NCBI GenBank assembly: GCA_016716665.1
Contig: JADJVH010000013.1
Coordinates: 97,660-161,659 of the forward strand
Origin: Candidatus Opimibacter iunctus
GTDB lineage: Bacteria > Bacteroidota > Bacteroidia > Chitinophagales > Saprospiraceae
Reading direction: 5' to 3'
Length of the DNA stretch: 64,000 nucleotides
A program made the translations under genes and the position numbers. Below the pieces are notes generated by a model. The model saw only the letters and a list, made by a program, of their open reading frames with translations. It was not told where the DNA came from and did not search any database. The first letter of the stretch is position 1; every line of letters begins with the position of its first letter. Positions 8,139 through 17,136 of this stretch are shown here, one piece after another.

Positions 8139-8513
8139 ATGGAGACAAAGCGGCAGAAGCAGATCAATGAACTCTTACGGAGACAATTCAGTATGGTCCT
8201 TATCGACGAAGGCACCTACATCTATGACCGTGCCATGGTTACGGTCACACGCTGTGTAGTCTCCCCTGACCTCCAGAGCGCTAAAGTCTATCTCTCGGTA
8301 TTCAATACTGAAAATAAGATGGAAGTCATGGCCGCCATGGATGAAAATATTCACCAGCTCCGCCATGCCCTGGCCAGCAAAGTCGGCAAGCAACTCAGGA
8401 AAATACCAGAACTTAAATTCTTCCTGGACGAAACCTTAGACGAATTTTTCAGGATGGACCAGATCCTCAACAAGCTCCGCGCCGAAAATCAGATGGGCTC
8501 CGAAGAGGAATAG
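8139..8513 (+). CDS. rbfA: Ribosome-binding factor A
   Basis: 124 aa, one KH-like domain. METKRQKQINELLRRQFS at the N-terminus, followed by VTVTRCVVSPDLQSAKVYLSVF, is the RbfA pattern; the tail LRKIPELKFFLDETLDEFFRMDQIL matches the family end. RbfA helps mature the 5' end of 16S rRNA in the 30S subunit. The ATG at 8139 is preferred over an in-frame upstream start because homologues begin at this position. The stop codon TAG (8511-8513) is the last triplet of a GGAATAG heptad, the first unit of the downstream array. Confidence 0.93.
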   Translation: METKRQKQINELLRRQFSMVLIDEGTYIYDRAMVTVTRCVVSPDLQSAKVYLSVFNTENKMEVMAAMDENIHQLRHALASKVGKQLRKIPELKFFLDETLDEFFRMDQILNKLRAENQMGSEEE

Positions 8514-8642
8514 GGAATTTCGAATAAGGAATTGCGACCAAGGAATGCCGAACAAGGAATAACGAAGTAAGAAGTATTCTAACCTTTTAACCTTCTAACC
8601 CTCTAAGCCCATCAACCCATCAACTTATAAACCCCTCAACCA
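8507..8642. repeat. Tandem array switching from 7-nt to 8-nt period, starting at the rbfA stop
   Basis: From 8507 nine or ten heptads alternate between GGAATNN and CGANNAA forms (period effectively 14). At 8579 the period changes to eight 8-nt units of the CTAACCYT/ATCAACCC type, ending at 8642. The first unit contains the rbfA stop. The rest of the 200-nt gap to the convergent ppx gene shows nothing else. Confidence 0.75.
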
Positions 8643-8712
8643 AGTAGCCAATCCAATTCCATTGTCAATTATTTAGGTAGTCTAAAATAAAATTTAGACA
8701 GAGCTAAACAAC

Positions 8713-9624
8713 TTAAGCCCCGGCCATTTCAGCCAGCACACCCTCTTTGAGGGCAAACTCACAGTAAAAAAGCTTCTCCGGCGGAATATGCCTGAAGACA
8801 TACCTGATCAGGATATAAGCAACGACGATGTAATCCAGCCTTTCAATAGGTATTTCAGGAATTTGCCGGCGCCGTGAAATATTGGTTGAAATGATCTCAT
8901 CCAGGTAACCGGAGATACCAACTATATCCATCTCAGTCCAATGAGCTGAAGTAGCTATCCTCGGCATGACATCATTGATGACCTCAAAGGATCCGCTGGC
9001 CCCGATCAGGTAGTATCCAGGCAACTCCTTCACAGCCGCCATCAATTCAGCTAGTTCCATTTCAAGAAAATCCTCCAGTGCACCGACTTCTGCCGGACTC
9101 ATCGGATCACTATGATGAAATTTCTGGTAGAGGACAGCTACTCCGATTTTATAACTCCCTTTGAAGGCAATGGTATCTCCCTTGAAAAGGATAAACTCCA
9201 CACTGCCTCCCCCGATATCCATGATCAATGCATACTTGTCAAGAGGTGGCAGAGCTGTCTTTATACCGCGGAGGATATACCCGGCTTCTCGATGTCCGTC
9301 AATGATCTCTATAGTGAGTCCTGTAGCTTTAGTAAACTTGTCCGCTACTTCCTTACCGTTTTTTGTTTCCCTCAGTGCTGCAGTACCAATACATCTGATA
9401 TGTTTTACATCATAAGCCTTTATCTGTTCGGCAAACAACTGCATAGCTTCAAGGCCCCTGTCGATGCTCGCAGGATCTATCTGGTCTAATCCCCCGGAGG
9501 CAAGTTTGACATAGATCCGGTCCTTGTAGATAGTTGAAAGCAAGCCATCCGCATTGATTTCACAAATCAGTAAATGGAAGGTATTAGACCCAAGGTCTAT
9601 CACGGCCAGGCGGTCACCGGTCAT
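8713..9624 (-). CDS. Exopolyphosphatase / Ppx-GppA phosphatase family
   Basis: 303 aa in the ASKHA (sugar kinase/actin/Hsp70) fold: phosphate-binding loops AVIDLGSNTFHLLI (residues 7-20) and LIMDIGGGSVEFILF near 132-146, with IGTAALRETKNG near 79-90. The short length (no C-terminal HD-like domain of E. coli Ppx) matches the Bacteroidota form. It should hydrolyse terminal phosphates of polyphosphate or pppGpp; the two cannot be separated by sequence alone. Its ATG overlaps the stop of the upstream lipoprotein gene (ATGA), making a three-gene coupled unit 10759-8713. Confidence 0.85.
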   Translation of the reverse strand: MTGDRLAVIDLGSNTFHLLICEINADGLLSTIYKDRIYVKLASGGLDQIDPASIDRGLEAMQLFAEQIKAYDVKHIRCIGTAALRETKNGKEVADKFTKATGLTIEIIDGHREAGYILRGIKTALPPLDKYALIMDIGGGSVEFILFKGDTIAFKGSYKIGVAVLYQKFHHSDPMSPAEVGALEDFLEMELAELMAAVKELPGYYLIGASGSFEVINDVMPRIATSAHWTEMDIVGISGYLDEIISTNISRRRQIPEIPIERLDYIVVAYILIRYVFRHIPPEKLFYCEFALKEGVLAEMAGA

Positions 9625-10106
9625 TGTTTGTTTTTCTCTACCTGGCTGAGGATATTTTTAAAAAATTCGACACCTGCCAACTCAAGTGCATTGGCCGCAA
9701 CGGGTTTGTTGTCTTTCATAAAGATGAGGTAGGTACACCCCGTAGCGCAATATACATCAGCCTCCTGCATGATCACACCTTTGGACATCCAACTCATGCG
9801 ACCCAGCGCCTTGCAACCCGTATTGATCACAGAAGATACCGGGGATATATACAAGACAGTATTCCTCACGCTGGAAATATCCTCCTGGTTCACACTGATC
9901 GGCAGGTCATAGAAGATGATGTCAATTTTATCCGCATTGGCATAGAGTTGACTGATCTCCCGATTGCTGAGGGCAGGGTAGGCGGGGGCAGGCGGAGCCG
10001 CCGCTTCTTCTGCCACCTCAGTATTTTTCTTCGGCTGGCAGGCTTCAATCACTATCAGGCTGAAGATCGTGCAGAGCGACAGGGCGAAATAGAGGTTCTT
10101 TATCAT
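9621..10106 (-). CDS. Hypothetical lipoprotein
   Basis: 161 aa. A signal peptide ends in a lipobox-like IEAC (cysteine near residue 23), followed by a Pro/Ala-rich linker (EEAAAPPAPAYPA) and a small globular domain with two cysteine pairs (TGCKALG and YCATGCTYL). No family recognised. It overlaps both neighbours by 4 nt, so it is co-translated with the PorT-like barrel protein upstream and the Ppx-family enzyme downstream. Location is inferred to be the outer or inner membrane facing the periplasm. Confidence 0.75.
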   Translation of the reverse strand: MIKNLYFALSLCTIFSLIVIEACQPKKNTEVAEEAAAPPAPAYPALSNREISQLYANADKIDIIFYDLPISVNQEDISSVRNTVLYISPVSSVINTGCKALGRMSWMSKGVIMQEADVYCATGCTYLIFMKDNKPVAANALELAGVEFFKNILSQVEKNKQ

Positions 10107-10759
10107 TTGAAATAGTATTCGAAGCGAAAGGTCAGGAAATAGGATACAAGTTTGTTGGTAGCGAGATCGTGCTTTTCAGGATCCAGCAAGGGGATAATAC
10201 CTCTCGTATATCTCCCTCCGACACCCCATTGCTTGCTCATCCTGAACGTAGCACCCAGCAACCACGAAAGATCATTTTCGCTAAAGTACTGCACGAGTTT
10301 GTCATATGATTCTTCTGCCGGATTGTAATAATCCGTAGTCTTTGCATCAAGTAATCGTCCATAACTCAGTCCCGCGTATGCAGACATCTTATGATATTTA
10401 CCTTCTTCCTGCCACCAGTCCCCCAGGGAGATATACACCGGAAGCTCAATGTACTTAAGGCTGATTTCAATGTCAGGATCATACTCAGGATTGAATATAT
10501 CAGGACGGCTTCCGCGCTCTGAATACAGGAATTCCATATTGACCTTCCACGGCGAATCAAATTCGATGACCGTCTTTATTCCTCCTGTCAATCCTACCTT
10601 GTCAAAGCCGGCAAGGTCATCCCCGTCTATCTGGCAGGCATTCAAACCCGCAATAAGTCCTGCCGAAAACCGCTGGGCAGTAAGTTCGGCCTGGCAGGTC
10701 AATCCCAGCACCACCAAAACACCCCATCGAAGATATATCAAAGTTTTTTCTAATTTCAT
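10103..10759 (-). CDS. Outer-membrane beta-barrel protein, PorT-like
   Basis: 218 aa with an N-terminal signal peptide ending near TAQR (residue 30) and alternating beta strands ending in a C-terminal aromatic strand (SYFLTFRFEYYFK), as in OmpA-like and PorT-like barrels. The FSAGLIAGLNACQIDGDD start is typical of the Bacteroidota PorT/outer-membrane-barrel domain. Whether it is a T9SS component or a generic barrel cannot be decided. It is first in an overlapping unit with the lipoprotein and ppx genes. Confidence 0.75.
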   Translation of the reverse strand: MKLEKTLIYLRWGVLVVLGLTCQAELTAQRFSAGLIAGLNACQIDGDDLAGFDKVGLTGGIKTVIEFDSPWKVNMEFLYSERGSRPDIFNPEYDPDIEISLKYIELPVYISLGDWWQEEGKYHKMSAYAGLSYGRLLDAKTTDYYNPAEESYDKLVQYFSENDLSWLLGATFRMSKQWGVGGRYTRGIIPLLDPEKHDLATNKLVSYFLTFRFEYYFK

Positions 10760-10834
10760 GGCCTCAATTTGATCCTCAGAAAGTCGGAATCACCTGGTTT
10801 TCCGAAGGATATACGTGTTAAAGAGTAGCAAATT

Positions 10835-11110
10835 ATGATCAAATATACCAAGCATAATCTCAATAAGCTTGAAGATATTTTCCGTGAGCTAAAGATTACG
10901 ATCCGTTATGAAAAAGGCAATTTTCATTCGGGTTATTGTATAGTGTCTGGCAAAAATATTGTCATTGTCAACAAGTTCTTCGATCTGGAAGCCAGGATGA
11001 ATACCCTCCTGGAGATCATGGAACTCGGAGAAATCAATACAGAAGGGATGTCAGAGGAACACCATGACTGGTATATGAAAATGCGCAAATCCCTTTTACG
11101 CACAGCGTGA
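10835..11110 (+). CDS. Conserved hypothetical protein
   Basis: 91 aa, no recognised domain. Sequence starts MIKYTKHNLNKLEDIFRELK and has a compact alpha/beta look with GNFHSGYCIVSGKNIVIVNKF in the middle and an acidic helix at the end. Its stop codon overlaps the GTG start of the metallo-hydrolase gene by 4 nt (GTGA), so the two are probably translationally coupled. I infer a small accessory protein for the hydrolase, without direct evidence. Confidence 0.7.
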   Translation: MIKYTKHNLNKLEDIFRELKITIRYEKGNFHSGYCIVSGKNIVIVNKFFDLEARMNTLLEIMELGEINTEGMSEEHHDWYMKMRKSLLRTA

Positions 11111-11886
11111 GCACACCGCTGCAGATCACTATCCTTGGTACCGGTACCTCCCAGGGGATCCCTGTGATCGGTTGCCGTTGTAAAGTGTGTCTGTCACAAA
11201 ATCCGAAAGATCAGCGGCTGCGCACAGCCGCCTTTATTCAGGCCGGTGATACAGGTTTGTCCATCGATATCGGCCCCGATTTCAGGCGCCAGATGCTCGA
11301 TAATCAACTCACCGACGTACATGCCGTCCTGCTCACCCACGAACATAATGACCATATCTCCGGATTGGACGATATCCGGCCGGTCAATTTCCTTTATCAC
11401 AGGAATATTCCCATTTACGGTGGCGAACGGACCCTGTCAGAAATGCACCGCCGGTTTTATTATGCTTTTGATCCTGCGTATCAATATCCAGGAAAACCTC
11501 TGGTCCATAGTGTTCTGATTGATACCAATCCCTTTACCATTGGAGAAGTGAACATTCAACCGGTTTTGGTCGACCATGGCGACATGCCCATTTTCGGATA
11601 CAGGATTGGAAGCCTGGCCTATATCACTGATGCCAAAACACTCCCAGGGGAAAGTATGGATGCACTCCGGGACCTTGATGTCCTGATACTGAATGCACTG
11701 CGATTTGAACCACACAAGACTCACCTTAATGTGGAAGAGGCAATCAGGATATGTAATGAATTGAAGCCCCGCCATTGCTATCTCACGCACATCAGTCATG
11801 AAATGGGATTGCACGATGATGTCAATGCCATGCTTCCCGAAAATATCAGCCTGGCGTATGATGGCCTCGTAGTCAAAATCAGTTGA
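11107..11886 (+). CDS. MBL-fold metallo-hydrolase (PhnP/YycJ-like)
   Basis: 259 aa. The start GTG at 11107 overlaps the preceding stop and is followed by ITILGTGTSQGIPVIGC, the usual beginning of the PhnP-like group, with a CRCKVC cluster (residues near 23-28) as in the zinc-binding loop of PhnP. The metal site is THEHNDH (near residue 77), with further His/Asp in VLVDHGDMPIFGYRI and TDAKTLP and the final TYLTHISHEMGLH-like block. Likely a phosphodiesterase acting on cyclic phosphate or nucleotide substrates; substrate unknown. Bacteroidota homologues are widespread. Confidence 0.87.
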   Translation: MSTPLQITILGTGTSQGIPVIGCRCKVCLSQNPKDQRLRTAAFIQAGDTGLSIDIGPDFRRQMLDNQLTDVHAVLLTHEHNDHISGLDDIRPVNFLYHRNIPIYGGERTLSEMHRRFYYAFDPAYQYPGKPLVHSVLIDTNPFTIGEVNIQPVLVDHGDMPIFGYRIGSLAYITDAKTLPGESMDALRDLDVLILNALRFEPHKTHLNVEEAIRICNELKPRHCYLTHISHEMGLHDDVNAMLPENISLAYDGLVVKIS

Positions 11887-12009
11887 TGTCACCTGCCTGA
11901 CAATTGGATAGGGCGGTATTCCTGATCCAATTGCCATGCTTTAGTATATTAGCACACCATTTTATCGTTAATCACAATAGAGAATATCTATCCGTTATTG
12001 GATAAGGAT

Positions 12010-12017
12010 TACATTTG
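12010..12017 (+). promoter_or_regulatory. Predicted -7 element of the porP-like gene
   Basis: TACATTTG matches TAnnTTTG, 29 nt before the first ATG of the PorP/SprF gene. No convincing -33 box. Confidence 0.4.
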
Positions 12018-12046
12018 AGCGTGCCCGGATAAATAATTGCTGCGCA

Positions 12047-13021
12047 ATGGTGCATATGTGGAGATATCTTTTCTTAATACTCTTCCTCGGGGGAACACAG
12101 TCCCTCATGGCCCAGCATAGCAGCCAAAACAGTCTCTATATGCATGAACGCTATGCGTTCAATCCAGCATTCGGGGGAATGGAACGGAGCCTCGCAGCCA
12201 GCCTGCTCTTCCGCTCTCAATGGGCCGGGCTGGATGGTAATCCGGAACTGCGCATGGTCAATGTCCATATGCCCTTCTACCTGTGGCAGGGTGCAATCGG
12301 GTTTCAATTGGTCAACGAATCCATAGGAGCAGAAAAGCAAACCGGCTTTATGATGTCCTATAACTATATATACGAAGCGGAGACCGGGCTGTTTTCGACC
12401 GGGCTGAGACTCGGGATATACCAGAAATCACTCGATGGTACTAAGCTTAGGGCTCCTGACGGGACCTACGAAGGCTCTATCATCGATCATCATGATATCA
12501 ATCTCCCAAATGGACTGGTCTCAGGCGTCTCACCCGTGGTGGAAGGAGGTGTCTATTATGCTGGGGACTATTTTGAGGCAGGCCTTTCCATGACAGGATT
12601 TTATCCTGCCGGAATCAAGCTGGGTGACAATATAGACTATGCCCCAAAGCCAGCCTTTCACTTTTTTGGAGAGTATTTTGTCGAATCCTTTGAAGATATT
12701 TCTATCTATCCTGTGGTTTATGTCAAATCAGATTTGGTACAAACGCAGGCTGAATTATCTTTACGAGCAGAATGGCGGGATGTGGTGACCGCAGGCATAG
12801 GTTACCGGGGATTTGGAAAAAACAGCCAGGATGCCTTAATGCTTACAGCAGGTGTCAGGTTATCTCCAAAGTTCTTTCTACATTACGCCTACGATATCGG
12901 GCTGAGCAGTCTCCAATCAGCCCACGAAGGGACGCATGAGTTGCTGATCACCTACAACCTTGGTAAAAGGATAGGAGCAGGGCTTCCCCCAAGAATTATT
13001 TATAACCCAAGAAACCTCTAA
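12047..13021 (+). CDS. PorP/SprF family type IX secretion membrane protein
   Basis: 324 aa. Signal peptide to about residue 22 (SLMAQ), then the PorP/SprF opening NSLYMHERYAFNPAFGGMERSL and SLLFRSQWAGLDGNPE, followed by a 14-strand-like barrel with aromatic-glycine alternation. PorP/SprF proteins are outer-membrane partners of the GldKLMN complex and often of a specific surface adhesin. The first ATG (12047) and a second one three codons later (12056) are both possible. It directly precedes gldKLMN on the same strand, although a separate promoter lies between. Confidence 0.9.
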   Translation: MVHMWRYLFLILFLGGTQSLMAQHSSQNSLYMHERYAFNPAFGGMERSLAASLLFRSQWAGLDGNPELRMVNVHMPFYLWQGAIGFQLVNESIGAEKQTGFMMSYNYIYEAETGLFSTGLRLGIYQKSLDGTKLRAPDGTYEGSIIDHHDINLPNGLVSGVSPVVEGGVYYAGDYFEAGLSMTGFYPAGIKLGDNIDYAPKPAFHFFGEYFVESFEDISIYPVVYVKSDLVQTQAELSLRAEWRDVVTAGIGYRGFGKNSQDALMLTAGVRLSPKFFLHYAYDIGLSSLQSAHEGTHELLITYNLGKRIGAGLPPRIIYNPRNL

Positions 13022-13265
13022 AGGTTTATTACGCTTTTCCGGCAGAAGTGGCAGGGAACAATGAAAATCACGCTTCAGATGCGTGTAATAAAATTGTAAC
13101 TATTTTATTGTTTGACATTTACATATGAATTTTTCGTATATATGCGAACCGGGAGAAACCGAATTTAAATTCTTCCATTCATATAATAATGTCAAATATT
13201 ATATCGTTACAACCGATGTTGGCATAAATTATGTTGTCTGGGGGTTGGATTATAAAAGATATTTG
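13022..13265. other. AT-rich intergenic region upstream of gldK
   Basis: The 300-nt gap between the porP-like gene and gldK is clearly more AT-rich than the flanking genes. Apart from the promoter at 13266-13296 I see no repeat, hairpin or credible gene. It could hold binding sites for T9SS regulators (inference). Confidence 0.4.
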
Positions 13266-13296
13266 TTTGGATATCTAAGTCTAAAAACTATCTTTA
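13266..13296 (+). promoter_or_regulatory. Predicted promoter of the gldKLMN operon
   Basis: TTTG (13266-13269), exactly 19 nt, then TATCTTTA (13289-13296): the Bacteroidota consensus TTTG-N19-TAnnTTTG with one mismatch in the last base. Expected start of transcription is about 13303, some 40 nt before the gldK ATG. It is one of the two best promoter matches in the window. Confidence 0.65.
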
Positions 13297-13343
13297 CGCC
13301 TCTTTTTTAAGCTACCCACAACAGCGAAACTTTGTATAAAAGG

Positions 13344-14584
13344 ATGAGGAACTTTTCAATCTCAGCATTGGCCATTATATCAGTGGCCTTTCTATTCAGT
13401 GCCTGCGGTACAGGGGAAACAGGACAGTTAGTTGGTGTGATGGACCGGCCGAAATACTCCGGGATCAACCCCTACGGCATGGAATACATCCGAAGTGGAA
13501 CCTTCCACATAGGCCAGTCTGACCAGGATATCTACAGTGACTATATGCAGCGCCCGCTGGCCGTGTCTATTGTAGGTTTCTTTATTGACGATACCGAAAT
13601 CACCAATAACGAATATCGCCAGTTTGTCAACTACGTCAAGGACTCTATAGCCCACGTCACCCTGGATCATTTCAAGGAAGACGACAATGGCAACCAGACC
13701 ATTGACTGGGAATATGAGATTGACTGGAATGACGAGTTGCTCGAGGACATGTATTTCCAGGGCGATGATGTCTTTGCCGGAAAGAGAGAACTTGATACAA
13801 GGGAGTTAGTATACAACTACGAGTGGAAAGACTGGAAAAAGCAGCCAGCCCATCTTTCAAGGGGAAGCGGACAGAAATCATCAACAGGGAGGAAGTCAGC
13901 ATCTATCCTGATACCCTGGTTTGGATCCGTGACTTCGCATACTCATACAATGAACCATTTACCCGTAACTATTTCTGGCATCCTGCATTCGACGATTATC
14001 CTGTCGTAGGGGTCAACTGGAAAATGGCAAAGGCCTTCTGCTCATGGAGGACAAGCCTTTGGAACATGTTCCGCGGGGATGAGCCAAATACCGAAGAATT
14101 CCGTCTCCCTACAGAACATGAATGGGAATATGCCGCACGCGGCGGACATGATCTTGCTCCATATCCATGGGGTGGATACGGCCTCAGAAACGCCAAAGGT
14201 TGCTTGCTGGCTAACTTCAAGCCAGGCCGTGGTAACTACCCTGAGGACGGAGGTCATTATACAGTAAAAGCAGATGCTTACTTCCCTAATGATTATGGAT
14301 TATATAATATGTCCGGGAATGCTTCTGAGTGGACTGAAAGTGCCTTCTTCGAAAATGCGCATTATATTGTACATGACAACAACCCGGATATCAAGTATGA
14401 CGCCAAGGATGATGATCCTGCAGTCTACAAGCGTAAAGTCATCAGGGGAGGTTCATGGAAAGACGTTTCATACTACCTGCAGACCGGTACCCGTAACTGG
14501 GAATACCAGGATACTACTAAATCATACATCGGATTCCGTTGTGCCTTGACATTCCTCGGCCGGGCTATTGATGATGCAAATTGA
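13344..14584 (+). CDS. gldK: Gliding motility lipoprotein GldK/PorK (interrupted by a frameshift)
   Basis: Outer-membrane lipoprotein of the T9SS ring (with GldN/PorN), with an FGE-sulfatase-like fold. Lipobox LFSAC puts the lipid on C21 counting from the ATG at 13344. The N-terminal half runs in one frame through NYEWKDWKK; from about 13840 the conserved part continues in another frame: KAASPSFKGKR, YPDTLVWIRDFAYSYNEP, DDYPVVGVNW, RLPTEHEWEYAARGG, and VIRGGSWKDVSYYLQTGTR. Adding one A to the A5 run at 13836-13840 restores a single reading frame of about 414 aa. A sequencing error in a homopolymer is the simplest cause; the gene is essential for T9SS in studied species. Confidence 0.9.
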
Positions 14585-14771
14585 TTTATAATGTAATAGT
14601 GACTCACGCTGCAAGGACTGTATGTCCGCAGAGGGAGAAGTACCCAAAAATCAAGAGTATTTAAAAACGTAAACTAAATCAGGGAATCTTCGCGGACTTT
14701 GATCATTGCCTCCGGATTTGCCTTGAGAGCTGAATAATTTATCATTTAACAACAAAAACATCTCAACCAGC

Positions 14772-15503
14772 ATGAACAGGTTTATTAAATCTAGCTCATT
14801 CAAGTATCTGAAAAACGCAATCATTGGTTTCGGAGCTTCCATCGTAATGATCGGGGCCCTCGGTAAGATCAGAAGCGCTCCCTGGGGAGACGCCGCTATC
14901 ACAGCAGGTCTGCTTACTGAAGCCTTCCTCTTCTTTATGTTAGGTATCATTCCACCGGAAAAGGATTACTACTGGGAAAAACTGTATCCAGGATTGGAGA
15001 AATACAATAGCAAGATTGCACCACTCACCGCTGGTGAGGTTGACAAGGATCAGCGTCCGTTGAACGGAGCAAAGGTTGAAAACCAACTCGGTGGCATGTT
15101 GTCTGAACTCCAGATCATGGCCAAGAGCATGAGCTCACTGAAAGCACTCCAGGAAGTTGATTTCTCTCAGACCTCTGAGCAGATCAAGTCTATGGGTAAC
15201 TTCTATGACAGGATGAACCAGGCTATGGTTGAACTCAGCCACAGCGTTGAAGAAACCAAAGCTTACCGTTCACATATCTCAGCATTAAACCAGAACATCC
15301 AGGGCGTAAGCCAGATGTACCAGGGCGTGTTGGCATCCAAGGAGCAACTGGCTCACATGAATGCTGCATTGACACAACTGGCCAGCTCTGAAGCAGATGC
15401 TAAGGGTTATACAGATCAGATGGCTACACTGAACAAGAACCTGCGCTCATTGAACAGCGTATATGGTAATGTCCTTACCGCAATGACCGGAGGCAAGGCG
15501 TAA
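14772..15503 (+). CDS. gldL: Gliding motility protein GldL/PorL
   Basis: 243 aa. Two membrane helices (about residues 13-33, NAIIGFGASIVMIGALGKI, and 43-62, AITAGLLTEAFLFFMLGII) with the intervening RSAPWGDA loop, followed by PPEKDYYWEKLYPGLEKY and a long cytoplasmic coiled coil. With GldM it forms the inner-membrane proton-driven motor of T9SS/gliding; the glutamate in the second helix (TEAFLFF) is the conserved proton-path residue. It is 187 nt after gldK; no promoter or terminator is obvious in between. Confidence 0.95.
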   Translation: MNRFIKSSSFKYLKNAIIGFGASIVMIGALGKIRSAPWGDAAITAGLLTEAFLFFMLGIIPPEKDYYWEKLYPGLEKYNSKIAPLTAGEVDKDQRPLNGAKVENQLGGMLSELQIMAKSMSSLKALQEVDFSQTSEQIKSMGNFYDRMNQAMVELSHSVEETKAYRSHISALNQNIQGVSQMYQGVLASKEQLAHMNAALTQLASSEADAKGYTDQMATLNKNLRSLNSVYGNVLTAMTGGKA

Positions 15504-15559
15504 GCCCTGCTGTGAATGCTGAACTGATCTAATTTTCTAAGAAAAACTATTAATCCGAT

Positions 15560-17128
15560 ATGTCAATTCCAAAGGAGCCCCGGCAGTTGATGATCAATAT
15601 CATGTACTTGGTATTGACCGCGCTGCTTGCCCTCAACGTCTCTGCGGAGATTTTCAATGCGTTCAAGGTCGTTGATAAGAGTATGGTGAAGAGTAACCAG
15701 GCGCTTGATGAAGCAAATGGTAAAATGCCCCAGGCCATCAAGGACGGCGCAAAGAAGAGAGAGTCTTTAGCAGTCTATGCAGAGCGTGTTGATCCGACAA
15801 GGCAGTATGCTACAGAACTGGATAAGTACATCCAGAATATTATTGATACCATGATCATCTCCACCGGCTCTTATCTGCCGGATCCGGAGACAGGTCAGAT
15901 GACTGATCACCTGAAAGGCGAGAAGAATAAGGATGTGACTACCCGTATCCTTGTGGATAAAGGTGTCGGTGAAGAACTCAAGGCTAAAATCCTTGAATAC
16001 AGGGAGAAGTTTGTATCTCTCCTTGATACTGCTGACAGAGCAGTGTATTCAAAAGACATAGCACTTGCGATTGATGATGAGACCTGGAAAACAAAGAAGA
16101 AGAAGAGCTGGTCTGAAATGAACTTCAACCACATGCCTCTGCAGGCTGCCCTTCCTATCCTTCGTAAATTCCAGAATGACGTTAAGAATTCTGAAGCTAC
16201 TGTCCTCAACTACCTCGCTAATAAAGTAGGTACAACAACGGATGTGGTTTTGGATAAGTTTACAGTTGTATCTGCAGCTAAGAAATCTTATGTGATCAAA
16301 GGTGAAACCTATGAGGCAGATATCTTCCTTAGCGCATTTGCAGGGGCAGACAGTAAGACAGGCATCTCTATCTCTGTTGACGGAAGAAGCCTTCCTGTTG
16401 ACGCTGAAGGTGTTGCTAAGTATACAGCATCTGCAAGTGGCGTAGGTCTCAGGAAGTATAATGCATCTATCAATGTAACTAACCCGGTCACCAACGAAAC
16501 ACAGACCTTCAAGAAGGAATTCGAATATGAAGTCGGTGAGCGTTCTGTTTCTGTATCAGCTACAAAAATGAACGTATTCTACATGGGTGTGGACAATCCT
16601 GTTGCCGTATCTGCTGCCGGTGTACCAAGTAATCAGGTACAGGTCAGTATGACCGGTTCAGGTGGTGGTAGCATCAGCCGCAACAGCGACGGTACATTCA
16701 ACGTTAGAGTGACCAACCAAACTAAGTTAGGTGAGTTTGCTTACGTAAACGTATCTGCTCCCGGGATGTCTGAAAAAAGAGAGTTCAGGGTAAAAAGAAT
16801 TCCTGACCCGGTAGCTAAATTGAGTTCTTCTATGGGTGGTGTAATGAGTTCAGGTGAGTTCAAAGCTCAAAGAGGACTTTTTGCAGTACTTGACAATTTC
16901 GACTTTGATGCCAAATGCGAAATCCTTGGATACCAACTGGTACGTGTACCAAGAAGGCAGGATCCACAGATGGAGCCAAACAAAGGCGGATCATATAATG
17001 CAGGCCCGAAAGGACTGGTAGATCAGGCGAAAGCAGGTGATACCTTCTACTTTGAAAATGTAAAAGCGAAATGCCCGGGTGATGCCTCAGGTCGTGACAT
17101 CAACCAACTTGTATTTAAAATTAACTGA
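15560..17128 (+). CDS. gldM: Gliding motility protein GldM/PorM
   Basis: 522 aa. A single N-terminal helix (residues about 10-32, LMINIMYLVLTALLALNVSAE) anchors it in the inner membrane; SIPKEPRQ precedes it as in other GldM proteins. The rest is a periplasmic rod of successive beta domains (ending GDASGRDINQLVFKIN) that carries torque from the GldL motor to the GldK/GldN ring at the outer membrane. Full length, no disruption. 56 nt after gldL, 8 nt before gldN. Confidence 0.96.
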   Translation: MSIPKEPRQLMINIMYLVLTALLALNVSAEIFNAFKVVDKSMVKSNQALDEANGKMPQAIKDGAKKRESLAVYAERVDPTRQYATELDKYIQNIIDTMIISTGSYLPDPETGQMTDHLKGEKNKDVTTRILVDKGVGEELKAKILEYREKFVSLLDTADRAVYSKDIALAIDDETWKTKKKKSWSEMNFNHMPLQAALPILRKFQNDVKNSEATVLNYLANKVGTTTDVVLDKFTVVSAAKKSYVIKGETYEADIFLSAFAGADSKTGISISVDGRSLPVDAEGVAKYTASASGVGLRKYNASINVTNPVTNETQTFKKEFEYEVGERSVSVSATKMNVFYMGVDNPVAVSAAGVPSNQVQVSMTGSGGGSISRNSDGTFNVRVTNQTKLGEFAYVNVSAPGMSEKREFRVKRIPDPVAKLSSSMGGVMSSGEFKAQRGLFAVLDNFDFDAKCEILGYQLVRVPRRQDPQMEPNKGGSYNAGPKGLVDQAKAGDTFYFENVKAKCPGDASGRDINQLVFKIN

Positions 17129-17136
17129 TATTCATC

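Noticed and set aside
13125..13310. Open frame of 61 codons on the plus strand before gldK
   Set aside because: It runs through the predicted gldK promoter (13266-13296) and lies in AT-rich intergenic DNA; no family resemblance.
13836..13846. Programmed -1 frameshift site in gldK
   Set aside because: The heptamer does not meet the slippery rule and seven other genes carry similar indels, so consensus error is preferred; kept as a check item in the findings.
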